A DNA stretch of 64,000 nt from Parascedosporium putredinis. Lineage: Eukaryota; Ascomycota; Sordariomycetes; Microascales; Microascaceae. Below the pieces are notes generated by a model that did no database searches, was not told where the DNA came from, and saw nothing but the letters and a program-made list of their open reading frames with translations. The position numbers and the translations under genes are program-made. Each line of letters starts with the position of its first letter. Within the stretch, counting starts at the first letter, position 1. Location of the stretch: contig CASHTG010000002.1 of NCBI GenBank assembly GCA_949357655.1, positions 434,001 through 498,000 of the forward strand, given 5' to 3'. Shown here piece after piece: positions 11,496 to 25,300 of the stretch.

Positions 11496-14400
11496 AGATA
11501 GAGAAGTGGGTTTGTGTTCTTTTTAATCTTTGTTTCTTCTTCTGGGGCTTTTTGTCCCCCTTTTCTTCACATTCTGTGTTACCTCTTTTCTCTAAAGGAA
11601 GATAAGGGGGAAGTATCATCGTGTGCGCATACAAACTCTTCTTGCTGTTCATTTTTTTCATAGAACATTGGCGGAATGTTCTCAAATTTTTTTTTTTCAC
11701 TTCTCTTCTCTTTATTTGTGTCTTTTTCCTCTTGTCCTTCAAACAAATGTTTGATTCCAACGAAGTGTACGGATATAAAATATGAAAGGGGAAACGTGGA
11801 TCCACGAAACCGCAAGACCTTTGGAATGGAGGAGGGTATATCTCATTTCTTTTTCCACTTTTCTCAGCCCGATTACCGTGTCTCGATGTGGTTGCAAACT
11901 TTGCTCGTGCAAGATGTTCTCGCCTTTTACTTGAATTACACTCGAAAGTGACGGAAGAGGTTGCCAGCCCTTGCTCTTGCTGACCATGTATGGGAACATG
12001 GGGAGTATCCAAGGTAGGTTCTCTCCACCAACTGGGACCTAGACCTGGACACCTTTGGGAGCGGCTGGAGAAGGGAAACCTCGGGTTGGACCAAAGAAAC
12101 AATAAGGAGAAGAAGAAGAAGAAGGATACGCATCTAGGCGAAGCTTCTTTCTCCCTCTCGTTAGACGATTTCTTTGGCCGCGGCTAGCCATGCTACGATG
12201 AAGCCGGAGGAAAGACAGGGAGATAAGAACACGATAAAGCAGAGCAAGCGGCGGGTAGGTTAGGCCAAGGCATATTCACTTACACGGACACACGAGCTAT
12301 ACGGGGAGATAAAGTAACGAACTAACTCATATTGAATTGCGTGCCCAGCATTCCGAGGAAAGACGGAATCGAGCACGGCCAACGGAACTCACCCAAAGAC
12401 ATGAACACTTGGTCTTTTCCGGTCGTACGAGAATGCATCGGCCCGGACAGACATGAAATGTCCAATAAGAGAGAGGGGGACCGCCGTGGAATACCGAGTA
12501 ATGGAAGAGGAAGAAAATTTTTCTTGCCTTGCTCGTGCCATACGACCGGTCGGCACCAAAACTCGGGTAGACCGGTTTCCCTTGTCCGCTTGGTTAGGGA
12601 GCCATGCGGTAAGGGAGGGGGGCGAGACTCGCTAACAACAAAATCACACTACGGTTTAAGCTTGATTTCGGGAGGCGGAGAGGCTCAAGAGCTGGCGGGT
12701 GTGATCCAGGGGGTTTAAGGGAGAAGGCAAGTGACACGGGCGTCCATGCCAATCTTTTGCCTCTTTTTGCTTCTCTTGGGTAGCAAGCAAGCCCATGGCA
12801 TGTCGGACAGGCCCGAGTGTAGTGGGTCTATAAAGTCCCAGAGGGGAAAGGGGGGCAAGCAATTATCGATAGATCTCGATGATGCAGCAAGAAAAAGAAA
12901 GGAGACAAGTGGAAGCGAGATTTACGTAACCTCGATTATGGAGGCTGCCTCGGCAGTGGAGAGAGAGCGCGATGATCACGGATGCCGAAGGCGGAGATAG
13001 GAAAAAAAAAAAAGATCAAACGACTGCGACCTAACTCGCCAGCAAGCCTTTTTTCTTCTCTTCGGTTTCGGTTACCCCATGTCCACGAAGCTCGTTTGCT
13101 TTTTCTTTTTTTTTTCTCCTCTTTCATGCTGATGGCCTTTATCTGACTGGGTCCTTGTTCGCTAGCCACTTCCTCGTTTCCCCATCATATTCTCCGCTTT
13201 GGTTGCAGCTACTTCGTAGCTCGGTTAAAAGAAGATTAAACAAGAGAAAAATTTCCCCTCGCCCCTCCCCATGATCGACTAGCACCAAGCCTCCCTCGGC
13301 TTGGTCGGCGGGGTGGATGATCCAGGAGCGGGAGAGAAAGAAAGAGATGGTGGGTTTTCTGTTTTTTTCGCTGTCTTTGACTAGCCACGACACATGTCTC
13401 CTCCCCCAGAGTGTGTAAGACATTGCGGGGGCGGCTCTGGGGGCTTGAGTAAGATGAGCTTGTCTGAAAAAAGAGCGGAGGAAGCTCCATATGTGATATT
13501 ACATGGAATGTATGACCACACCACCCTCTTTGCCCAATGCCGGTCTAGATTAAAAAAGGTTGTCCTGTCTTTTAGGGAAAAGAAAGACGAAAAAAGAGAC
13601 TAACTGAGACAGGAAACGGAAACATGCCCTGACTCGTGGATGAGCAGTGAGATGCACGCATGAGAAACAAGGTGGAAGTTGGAACAAGGTAAGCCGGGCG
13701 CTCGTGAGGCACACGGGACGGGACAAGGAGCCCAGGCCAAACATTGACGTCAGGGCCCATGGCCTCGTTTCAAACACAAAGAAGATCGCGGAGCCGGGGG
13801 AACTGACAAAAGAAGCAAGCAGAAACATGGATCTCCGACGTTGAAAATTTTCTCATTCTTTTGTCCTTGCCCTCCCGTCTTGGCGTTTCCTTGTCTTCCC
13901 CGGCCCTTGGGATTCTTCCCGTGTGTTTTTTTCCTTCTTTCGTTTTCCAAACCCAGCCAAGCCAAGACTTGGACTGACCTCGATATGATGAAATCAACTA
14001 CTCTCTGCCGGGCACACATGACCATATTTTTTATTTATTTTTCTCCAGCCTCCCCCTCGAATGACCCGTCATCGTGGATCGGGCAATCTACTCCAAACCC
14101 CGGATGCCGCATGAAATAAAGAAAGAAAAGGAAGGGGGAGAAAGAAACAATAATCCGATCGGTAATAGAGCTCCGCCCAAGAGACAGATAGACCGGGCAC
14201 ACATATAATGTGATCGGAGCTGGATCGGGTCGGGGTTTCGTTTCGTTTCATTCGACACGCACAAAAAACTCTAGATTAATAGATTGAAAAATCGATCACG
14301 GCCAACATGGGCTGCACTATAGAGCAAATTCGTAATGGAGTAATACATCCGATCTGAGCCCGGCAATGAGCTTCCGTACTTGAGGCTTGGCCACTCTGTT

Positions 14401-17400
14401 TATTCTTGAAGGGGAGGCACAAGAGGCACAGCTTGGAGAATTTATGTTACCAATAGCCTCACCCGGCGCATCCCAATTCGGCAAATGTCCTTCGTGGGCC
14501 CTTCTAACTAACTGGTAGGGGTTTAGCAGGGGCGGGGGAAGTTAGAGACAGAATGGTACCCCCTTTCATCACCCTCTTCTCCATCAATGATGCATCTAGA
14601 TGACGGTCACAGGTTCGATGGGAGGACTGGCGAACGAGGGCAACCAGAGACGAGAGTGCAAACAGTTGAGAAAGGACAAAAGAAGATTTTACGTTTAGTA
14701 ATCCTCCAAGCGTCTCAATGGGCAAATCAATCGAGCTGAGTTGCCGTGTGTCCCTTGGCCTTTGCCCTCCCTCTTTCCCTTTCCATCCTGGCGGCGCCCC
14801 TCCTCAACCTGCATGGGGAAGGCGCGTTCCCCCGTCAAATGTCACTCTGAACCACTCCCCACTCTTTTTCTTTCTTACCCCGCAAAATCCCTCCAGTCAG
14901 CTTATGCGCCATCAATTAGAAGTGGCCGGGGTGATGAACAGCGAATGGGAAGGATTGAGCGGCAGCACAAGAAGAAAAAGAGAATAATAGCATGAGAATA
15001 AAAGGAGCTAAGACGTTTGCATCAAATGCCTCTGGGGTCTGGTACGCCTTGGAGAGTAGCAAGGAGCCCGCGAAATATCGTCCCAAGCGTTTCCACCTTA
15101 TTCCATTGCGTGGAGCCAGCCAAGACAACAAACGGGGCACGAGAACGAGGGAGGAAATGAGACCGGACATGCAGCAACCAACGAACGAGGGGGACGAACC
15201 AGAGGGAAAACTAAATCCGGCTACTACCCGGAGCCGAGAGGGTGATTTTTTTATTATTTCTTTCCTTTCTTTCTCTTTTCCCTTGCTCGCTTCCGTAAAT
15301 GAAAGACCGGTCATGATTTTCTGTTTTTGCAGTAGCGCCCTCGGGCGTTACGATACCGTCACATGACTATTCATTTGCGCCTTTATTCGCAATACGTGTC
15401 GAGGATTCATCACACCCCTGGCCTGGGCCTGGCTCAAGGGGCGCAGACACGAGGCTGTTTTGTGTAGCAGGTCGCTAACCTAGCTTGTCCAATCGCATCT
15501 GTTGATCTCGCCCCTCCAGCAGAGACGAGAGAAGGTGCGAAATAACAAGAGAAGAACGGGGTAAAAAAATTTAAGGTTGGGTTTTCAATTGCTCAAGGAC
15601 TGGAGGGAGACAAGGGGGACCGTTTGACCCCTTTGAAGGAGGAAGAAGAAGAGGAAGGAGGGTGTGATGGAGGGTTGGTGGCTATCGCCATGATCCGGCA
15701 GAAACGAGTCCGCGGCGCCCTTTCGGCGGTCGTCGCCCCGTACTGTTCATTCTTTTCAGCCTCGAGGAAGATAACGAACCCACTAGTCGCTCCTTCCCCT
15801 TTCCACCCCCTCGAACGCTAACGTACGGCTGACTCCTTCGTTCTTCCCCCACGATATCGAAGCTGGGGCGCATGCTCCGATGCACTTGTACCTCTCTCTC
15901 TTCTCTCTATTTCCTGGACAATGATTGTCCGGATTGGTCACCCTTCTGAATCCCTCCCCCTTCCCTTTTGCCTTTTCAATCTTCTCATGCTCACTGACGT
16001 CGGTCACTTGAGCTTCCCCTCTTCTCTCTCTCTCTCTCTCCTTCCCTCGCTCCCATTAGTCCCAACAAAAAGAATCCAATCGCCGGCTCCCCTTATCACA
16101 TTAATCCCCCACAGCCCACAGCCCACAGCGCACAACCGACGATCCCTGTTCCTATCTCCCTTTCCCCTACATGGAACTTCCTCTGGCCCCCAATTCCCTC
16201 CCTCTGCGGTTCTTGGCTCCACCCAAACCACGGGAAGCGACCCAGTTTTCAACGAGTCAAGAATACCCCAGATTTTCCCCATCTCTTCTCCCTCCCTCTG
16301 ATGCCCCCACCCCCATGATAAAGCAATGCGCCCTTCTGTTCCATCATTAATTCATCTAGGATGTGCTGTCCTATCTGTTCAGATTACCCCCTCCCTTCTC
16401 TTGTTACCACCCCCTTTATTTTTCCCCATGACGATTCCAATCCTTTCTCTCTCTCATCTCTTACCACCCGCCAACCTTTCGGGTTACATGGGTACCTTGG
16501 CAAAGGGGAGGCCCGCAAAACGCGGGGGAAAAGGACAATCTAGAGGAGGGGTTTTCCTTCCATGGTGGACACGTCCCCCAGTCCTCACTTTGTTGTCGTG
16601 CCATTGTGGATGCTTACCGAGGTAGCGTAGCAGAACAAGAGCTCACCTCACTTTGCTCCTTTAGGTCAATCCCTAATATGGGCCCTCTTTTGCCTGCCCC
16701 CTTTGCGCGCCGATGCTACTTACTTGGTAAGAGAGTATCCAAGAATAGAACTTGAACTCGAGGGAGAAGAGAGTGGACAGGTGAATTAAAAGAGAGCAAA
16801 CTAAAAGGGGAAAAAAAACAAGGGGAGAACACAAAGACAAAGAAGCAGAAGGCAGTCCCCCAAAAATTTGCTCTTTCCTGCTCACGCCACAAGAGAAGGA
16901 TCACCGATGGAAAAAAGGGCAGAAGAACAAGGCCGCCGCTGACGACATGATCCCCAACACTGCTCGAAACCGTTTCCAAACACCCTCTACTTCTCATCGT
17001 CCGTAGTTCGTGTTTCCTGGCCTGCTGTTCGGGACGTCGTACTCTCTCGTGACCAACCCCTCCCCCAACTGGAATGCCACTCTGACGAGACGACCCCCCT
17101 CTAGCGCGCTTTTATCTTTGAGATAGGATGCACCGGGGGGTTCGCCTACTACTCCCCTGACGAGAAATCGTGCGGTTAATGCTATCTTTTGATTTTCAAT
17201 ATGGAGCAACAAGTGTAGTTTTTGAATATGCCTATGCGGTACATGTAATACAAGCGCTCTCGTCTGGTATCCCCAAAGGGGGTAAAAGGCGAAAAGAGAA
17301 TGCCGTGTCTGTTGTCTTCCGCAACCCAGCTCTTCTCTGCTGCAATTCCCCCCTTTCCTAGTCCTAGGCCCTTGGGCGTTTCCTAGCTCATCCTACAAAT

Positions 17401-17961
17401 TGCCTACTCTGGGAGTGGCGGGGGATCCGGATTTCCAGTCCAGCTCGTAGACGCTTGTACAAAGAACTCTCTCGCACACACACACACGCGCGCATCCTCA
17501 AAGTGCATGTGCACATCCTTGGCTCCAGCCCTCACACCCCCCTTTGCCCCGTGATCCTCCTGTTTCCCAATGCCTATGCGCCTGCCCCGTGATTATACAG
17601 TATAGATAATAAGTCGTAACAATCATTAAACCCATGCCGGCTCACTCCCACACACACACACCCCCGGCTGTTTTTGGTGGTAGATCTAAGGTGGGTTTTT
17701 GTAATAATAAGAGTATTAGTTGCTTGATGGGGGAAGGGGCAAGTTCCCCATCTAGGCCAAGGGGAGAAAAGCACGGGGAAGGAGGGGCGTTTCCCCATCC
17801 TTCCGCGTGGCCAACCCCTGGACAGCATTCATACCCACGTAGGTAATTATTTGTTGAATTTCCAAGGCTAATTCGTCGTCGGTCGCCGGACTGTGCCATT
17901 TGCCGTGTGCCGTTTGCTAGGGGAAAAGCGAAATAGAATCATGCCTCGTCATGCCACGCAT
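11496..17961. other. 6.5-kb gene-poor region between convergent genes
   Basis: DRS2 and the Ecl1-family gene converge on this stretch, so neither promoter should lie here. I find no protein I recognise in any frame. The + strand from about 15840 to 16480 is strongly pyrimidine-rich with a (TC)n run and a three-copy CCCACAG repeat (near 16108-16130), which resembles a fungal promoter and leader, but no convincing coding sequence follows. A CGTGGATCCACG palindrome lies near 11796, about 300 bp after DRS2. Because the assembly drops bases, a gene with no known relatives could be hidden. Confidence 0.4.
16023..16040 (+). repeat. (TC)n microsatellite
   Basis: Nine TC dinucleotides in a longer pyrimidine-rich stretch. 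Confidence 0.8.
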
Positions 17962-19341
17962 TCAGCGACCAACCATTGGTGTCACTAGCTCGATGCTCTT
18001 GGGTCTCGAGTAGCCACCTGGCCGCCTGGACGGGAGCGGGCGATCCATGCCGCTGGTGCTGTAGTGGCTGCTGTATCCACCGTGGGTCCCCGACGAGCTG
18101 TAGCCCCTCTTCGTGTAGGCGCCGTCATACGTCGTCGAGAAACCCCCACGTGGGTACGACACTTCCGGGCTTGCCGCACTACGCGTAAAGGGCCAGAGGC
18201 TGGAGCCCACACCCTCTCCCATCGACGTAGGGGACGGAGGGCTGCCGGATCGGATGGTCAGGGACCGGAGAGCTGATATCGCCGCCGTAGCGTCGCCTGG
18301 CACCGCGGGCGACGAGGCAAAATACGTAGATGTCGGCCTCGAGGGGAGGCGCGGGGGATGATGTCTTTGGGTTCGCGGTGGTGGCTCGAGGGAGCGTAGA
18401 GAGACGACGTGGAGGACGACGTGGATTGGTGGTGGAAACCGCTGCTGGCCGACCCGCGAGGGGAGCTGCGTGGCGAAACGAGTTTTCGTCAAACTCACGA
18501 CACCTATTCTCATTTTAGTTAGTTTTGCTTCCGGGGTGGGTTTTTCTTTCCTTTTATGCTTTTGCTCTCTGACAGGCGTACAAAGATGCTAGATTGAAGG
18601 GGTACGTACGCTTCTGAGCAGTAAAGGCATCGGTCATCGACGGGAAGGAATTGTTTTTCGCAGGCCATGCTAAGGAGGGGGCACAATCGTTAGCTATGCT
18701 GGCTCTCTCAAGCGCCTTCCAAAAACATTCTCATTTCAAGCTCCCCAGCCCGAGAGATACACTGCAGGAACAAGACCGGCTCTAGTTCCATCGTCCCTAG
18801 GCCTCTTCGATTGGCTCTCGCCTCAGCTCAGGAGAGCACGGCGGGGACCCCGTTCAAACAAATTTCGGGTCACCTCGCAGGTCAGGTGGGGATGCAGGAT
18901 GCCGGATTGGGGACCCCATTGTCCAACCGTCAACCCGCCCTCCGGACCTCGCCTGAGTGACAAAAGTGGAGGGACAGAGGTAGTTCGGCCAACGAGAAAG
19001 CTGAAGGAAAAAGGTAATGGGGGAAAAGAGAAGGAAAAAAGGCTTTCCCCTCTGTGGGCTGAAGAAGAGACAGGAAATAAAGAAACAAACGCTTACCAAT
19101 ACTGAGGAAAGGTGTCACGGCCGTCTCCGTCATCGGCATACTCGTAGTATTCCCTTTCCCTTTCCTTGGGGCTTCTCCCAAGCTTGTAGGTTGTGGGTTG
19201 TTGCTCTTTGGACCTCTTGGACGTGCTGCCAGAACTGCGTTGTCGCTTTTCCGCGCCCATGGCTTTCCTTACATCCGTCATGGATGTGTTGGTAGGCAGC
19301 CCTTGGCCGGATTTCCTTCGGCTGTGATATGTGCCTGGCAT
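17962..19341 (-). CDS. ecl1: Ecl1-family zinc protein (life-span regulatory factor)
   Basis: Complement of exons 19097-19341, 18610-18669 and 17962-18503; introns of 427 and 106 nt with GTAAGC and GTACGT donors and TTAG/ATAG acceptors. About 282 residues after restoring two missing bases (near AAA 18436-18438 and G4 18343-18346). The N-terminus MPGTYHSRRKSGQGLPTN is basic. Joining exons 1-3 gives FPQYCMACEKQF, then RCLYCSEACREF: CxxC...CxxCxxxC, the zinc-binding signature of the Ecl1/2/3 family. A Ser/Pro-rich middle with SRPTSTYFASSP and SALRSLTIR follows, and the end is DRPLPSRRPGGYSRPKS plus IELVTPMVGR. In fission yeast Ecl1 proteins extend chronological life span under nutrient stress; the same role here is inference. 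The zinc motif is split over three exons, so it appears in no single ORF. The 60-nt middle exon is easy to miss. Confidence 0.8.
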
Positions 19342-22300
19342 GTTGTATGTGTGCGTGCTAAACTATCGGTTTGGCAGGTAGGAGTCTGTTGTAGGAGTCC
19401 TTGAGTGGAGGGCGAGGTGTAATGTCTAGGTGAAGAGAGGGGAGGGAGAAAGGAAGAAGAGTGAACGGGGAGAGGGAAAGAGATAGATAAAAGAGAGGAA
19501 GAGGGAGGGAGTTAAAGATGTGCAAAGTGAGAGAATCAAGAATCGATGGGTTCGAGCCGTCCCCAGATTCTTGTCGGCGTGTTAGTTAGTCAGACCAAGC
19601 GCCTTGTTGGTTGAGTTCGGGGTTTTGTGTCCACCGAGGTAGAGAAGAGGGCAGGCAAAAGGAGGGCGGGGGGCTAAATTGGGGTATTTAGCTTCCTGGT
19701 ATAAGAGGAGGAGCAGAGCGGAAAGTGAGTAGAGACGAAAGGCGGAACGGATAAGAGTGTAGCTTTCTCCAGATGTGGGGTCGACGTTTGTTTTGTGTCC
19801 CACAGTCGATAAGCGAGCTAAGAGGGCCAGCCACGGTCCCTTTTTCCCACTGAGAACGGCTAGACGAGGGAAGGCAAAGCGGTGGATTCCTGGAGAAGAG
19901 GAAAAAAAGAAAAAAAAAAGAGAGCCAGGGGTGAACCGTTCGCTAAACTAATATCCTGGCGCTTCGGTGTGGATCAATGGGAATGCAGAGCCACGAGGAA
20001 CGGTGGGTGAAGAAGAAGAAAATTTTCTCTTTCTTTCTCCCGATCGCATCGGCCTGCTGCCAAAAGAAAATAGATAATCCTCGCTCCGGGTAGGTTATCG
20101 CGAGTGGCGAAAAAATGGGGCACTCAATCGAGGCGTGGTGGTGTGGTGCCGTGAGCTTCTTTCCCAATGAAGCGTGCAGGCCGCGAACTGATTGGAGGCG
20201 GCGGTGCCCAGAAAGGGCTTGAAATTCGAACAGGGTCTTTTTTTCTTCTGCTGTTCCTATCACGGCTGTTCCTTTCCCCGGGGTTCAATTGATGTTGGAA
20301 ATTTCTTCCCTGTCTAATCCTGGTTGATTGGTCGCACGAGGGTATTGGCCCCTCGACGATGGGAGAGGGAAAAATAAAGGGGAGTGGTCGACAGAGCAAG
20401 AATGAGGCCAAGACGACTGTGCGTGTGAGCGTAGGTCGTTTTGTGAAGAGACGAATCGTAATAGTCCAAGTCCTGGTTTATAAAACCACTGAGACGTAGA
20501 GTGGACTGTGTAGTGTACGTGTTTGTGCGCGCGGAAAACCTGGGTTTTGCCAAGAGTCCTGAAGGGAAATGAGGAATCCAAGCTATTAAGTAGTTTAATC
20601 CACTCTCCAGCAAAGAAGCGTTCTTGAGCCTTGCGGCTTTGGTCGACTTATTAGGTAGTTCGCCAGCCAGATTTGCAGAGACACCTGGATGGCCCCAGCA
20701 GTGGTCAATTCGAGGACCACTTTGGCAGGTTACCGGATCACGGTACCTATCAGGGTGGAAGAGACGTGGTTTCGGGTCCGTCGGGGTGGGCGCAGTCAGC
20801 GTGCGTCAGGAGGCTGGACGGGGAGTTTTGAGAACCGAAAGGGGAAAGGGATCTCACGCTCTCGGTGCGCGGGTTTTGAGATTGGGACTGTGGGTTGTTT
20901 ATAATGGAAAAGAAACTTGAAGCAAGGCCGTGGTTTTTTTTTTTTTCCTTTTCCAGCCAACAAGTCACACTAGCTTCAAAGGCGAGCGGAAGGGTCAGTT
21001 GAAACACCGCCGAACAGAGACGAGTGCGTAAGTAGCTGTAGATGGGCGGGGGTCTTGGTATTTTGTGCGCATCAACGGCGGACTGGACCACTCAAGGCGC
21101 CCAAGATGATCAAATTGATCAATGTAGGATTTCGTAGCGAGGACAGGCGAGGTGCGTGCTTTTCCTCGGCGCGCAGTCAATCTTTCAGGGCTGGCCCAGC
21201 GCTGGTGGAGTGGTGGGGTAATAGTGGCTGGCTCTTATTTTCCAATTCAACTCTGGGGCTCCACGAGATCTCCCGTGCGGCTTGTTGGAGAGTTGCCTGT
21301 GGAATGGCGTTACTTGCGTGACCGATGGTGTAAGTGGGCGGCCGATGAGTAGTGAACAGTGGCAATGGCGACAGCGAGCGAGGGTGTGGTTTCTTTTTGT
21401 CCTTTGTCTCCTTTCCTTCCTTTTTCTCTTCTGTTCCTTTTCCTTTCCCACAACGTCGGGCGGTCAGTGAGACAGACACGAGACAAATGCGACGTGCTAA
21501 GGGACGTAGTGCGCGAACGAGAGATGGGTGAGGTTGAGATCGGATGATGACCTGTTCAGGGCGTTGCTGTCTCGTTCCAGACGCGGAAGTCTGTTTTTCT
21601 CTTTGTTCTTTTCTCGTGCGTGTTGGAATGACGCCTCCAGGTACACTATATCGTCAAGCGGGTCTGCAGGACTAAGCTGCTCGAGGGTTGATTGGCGAAA
21701 ATGGGCAGAAACTCTACACGATGAATTCCAACCTAATGATGTCGAGAAGAGAGTGAGGTCGATGAAGAAAAAAAAAAAAAAGAAAAAAAGAGGCAGAACA
21801 AATAGGAGAACCTGAGGCCTGGATATATGATTAGAGACGCTTTCAAATTAGAAACGAAAGAGAAAAATCCAATCGACCAGGGCGGGATCAAACTACTATT
21901 TACAAGAAGCTGCGCGTGGGTGGACGAGCATGGAGCATGGGAAAGAATCAAGGGGGCGTGGGATTGCACAGCGCACTTACACGAAGCAGGCGAGAGAGAG
22001 CAAGGGCGTGCAGGCAAGCGTGGGTGGGCCGAGAAAAAGAGTGGGAGTTCGGGTGGGGTGGACAGCAATTCGAAGAGAGAGAACAAAAACGTGGTTCCTG
22101 GCACGATTCTTGACTGGCTTCCTTTGGCGTCGTTTTTTGCTCAGTTAGCTGTGCCCACATGCGTATAATTTTTCTTCTCTCTTTTCTTCCTTGTTCACTT
22201 TTTTCTTCCTTCTTCACCCGAACTTAAATTGGAGATGCAAGAGATCAACATCGCTCCTCAATCCTGCTAGCGAACATGGCCTGTATATGTACGGGACCTG

Positions 22301-25300
22301 AAGACAGACTGCCTTCCGAATCAAAAGCCGGTTCCGGCATCGAACCGTTGGGAGTGACAGGCGCAAAGATAAAAGAGGAAACAGAAAAAGAAAAAAAAAG
22401 AATACAAGTACGGCGAAAAGATAGTCAGACTTACGAGCGCCGATAACGAGTATAGATTGAGTGAGTCGAGTGTCGATTCCGAAAGCGGAGGGGTGTTTTA
22501 AGACCCAATGGTGGTGCCAAGCTGGCGCCACACTCTTTGTGGGGCAGTGGTGCGTGTCCACCGAAAAAGAGAGGCTCGAACTTCTCGATCGTCAGGGAAA
22601 GGGATTTGAGTTCTTCCTTCAGCAGTAAGGGTGACTTGTTCTTCGTACTCTTTTTTCTTCCGAGGATAGCTCCCTCGAAAGTCGGCAACTTGTCAGTCGG
22701 ATTTTGGGGGCTGTTGTCTAAGATGTGGAACGCACGGGGTCCTGTCCTTGTCCTCGGGGGCGTGATATCAAGGAAGGGGACGATTTCCTTTAGCACACCA
22801 CACAGGAACGGGATGAACTGTGGAAGTAGAGTCTGATTGTCAGCCCTAATCCGTCTCTCGATTCCTCTCCTGACCACTCGTATGACGTATGTGCTCTGAG
22901 TGAGAGTTGAGCCGAGTGGAAACAAAAAGAAAAAAAGAAAAAACACCCCCTGACAAAGCGTGCGATTGCTGACTCGTATCTTCTATGTCTCGCTTCCTAT
23001 TATTCTCGCCTTGGGACGGGTTGAAGAGTTTATCGATGGCCCCTACCTTTTACGGCTTTTGGCGCCTCTAGGTGTGTTGCCGTTCAGGAGAGAAGGAAGG
23101 CGCGCTTCCGTAGTCCGGCAATGGTCCTGCCACCACGGACCGAGCTGATCGAGTCTAATAAGAGATGCTGTGCTCTAGGTCCTCAGCCTAGCTAGCATTC
23201 AATGATGAATGGTATATTAGAAGCAGAAATAGCTTGCGCTTAGTCAAATGGAATAGACCCGCAGCGGCCGGGGCGCTTAGGAAGTGTGATGGAGAAATGG
23301 GGCGACAAATATATAATCAAACGGAGCGGTAGTAGGGCAGACGAATCACAGGTATTGGTGGGCCACCGGGTCGCTCGCAAGAGAAGCTCAACTTTGCGCG
23401 TAAGTGCTTTTCTCTCTCCTTTGTTTCTTCTTCTCTCCGACCGGTGAAGGACAGACGGCTTGATGAAGTTGGGTTTTGTTTCTATCTTCTTCCTTCAGAG
23501 TCGAAGGAGAGCGGGAACAAGACACATGCCGAGTCAAACAGATTACGGGGAATCCGGCTCTTTGTAGAGGTCGAGCTGGCCCGATTTTCTCTTATCTTGA
23601 AATCGGATCTTGTCCAGACAAGCCTTGGATAAAGTGGAGTGGTCTTTCCTCTAGTAGCTAGCTCTCTACTTTTTTTTTTCCTTTTCCTCTGTTCAACGCA
23701 AGTCACATCGGGCCACGGCATGGCCATTCTGGCCTGGGGGCAAGGATAAATATTGATCAATCGATAGGAGCTTTCGCCCAGCGCGTATTATCTCAAAGGG
23801 AATGAACACCCCCGCCCCCTTCCCCGCGCAATCATGGGGGAGAATAAAACAACTGAAAAAGAAGTGTCCAGTGACGCCCAGAGACTATCAACCCAACCGC
23901 TCCAGGATTGATTTGATGGAGCTGCGTTGCGATGCTAAAGTGCGATCTAGTTGTCGCCGCCTAAGCTACGGAAAATGGAAAACCCCACTTGCGGAGCGGT
24001 CATATCTCGAGGATAGATTGGCCTCCGCCGAGTGAAACGGGTGCCCCTCCACACTTTCTCCCCTCCCCTCCCTCCCTTCCCCCGGTGAGAGGTAGCCGAG
24101 GAATAGACGAAGGGAGGGGGCAGGTGAATGATAAATGCCACCTCAAAGGTGGGGGCAAGCGAATAAGAGGGAGGGAAGGGAAAGGAGGGTCTCGGGGCCT
24201 GGAAGAACCCATTGGGAGAAGCCGTAAGATACAGCATAGACAACAAAAGGAAGCTGTGTAGAATATTTGGGTCGGGCCCATGCCATGATACCAAGCGCTA
24301 TATATATCAAAGGGTTCTATACCAAGATTCCATGGGGGTTGATGTGTTTTTTTTTTATGGAATGGGTGGAGGGGTAAGGGGCGAGGTGGGGACACAGGTG
24401 ATGTCCAGCTTTCTGCTCCCCGAAGCTCTCTCGGCTTGGGGTCGTCCTTCCGGATGTGACTGCCATATGTACATCTATCTATCTGGCTGTTCAACGCGTG
24501 CAAGGGAATTGATATGAAGAGGGGGCAGAGCTGATCAAATGGCAGAGAAGAGGGGAGAGGAGACGAAGCGAAGAGCGTGCATGTAGATCCAGATCAATGC
24601 TATGGCCGGACCTTCCGCTGGCCGCGGCAAGGCATGGCTGCAACGAGTGCATATGCATTCTCGATGATACCTGGCCGTTGGGGCAGGTCAAGGCGGCTGG
24701 GGAGGTGGCCCAAGAGAGTGACTCGCAGGTTCGCTGGGCCGCTTGTTTTCGTTTTCCGGGGCCCACACTACCTCTCGTGTTTTTTCCTTTTTCTTTTTTT
24801 TTTTTTTTTTTTGATAACAAAAGCATCAAGAGAGAGGGGGACGAGGCGGCCAGGAATGAACCGGGGACGTTTGAGCCTGTGGACGGGATGGGATGTCTTG
24901 TGAGACATGGCGGGGCCGCGTCGTCTTTGAGGCCAACCTTGAACCTTCGAAAAGAAGGGAACAATTGTTCATTGCCGGAGCCTTCGCTGGTGAGGCATTC
25001 CAGTTTTCCATAGACACACTTGCTTCCTCTCCTCGTCTACCTCCTCTTCAATTTTGAACTCCCAGAATTTCCGCGTGTATGCATCCAAACGAGACCTGTC
25101 ACTTGCCCCTCTAAAACAAAGGCCCCTCAAACGCGACGAAAAACTTGGCATACGCATGCACACACCAGTCTGGCATTTTCCGACATGTCTGGGAGAGAAA
25201 GAAACCCCTTTGGCTCGATGACCCAACCCCTAGAAGAAGACGAAGAAGGAGGGGAAAAAAGAAAAAGAAAAAGAAGGGACAAATCAGACCACCCGTTGGG

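Noticed and set aside
19540..19572. Possible tRNA T-arm (GGGTTCGAGCC)
   Set aside because: The flanking bases do not form a T-stem and no D-arm or acceptor stem could be found. No other tRNA-like box B survived inspection.
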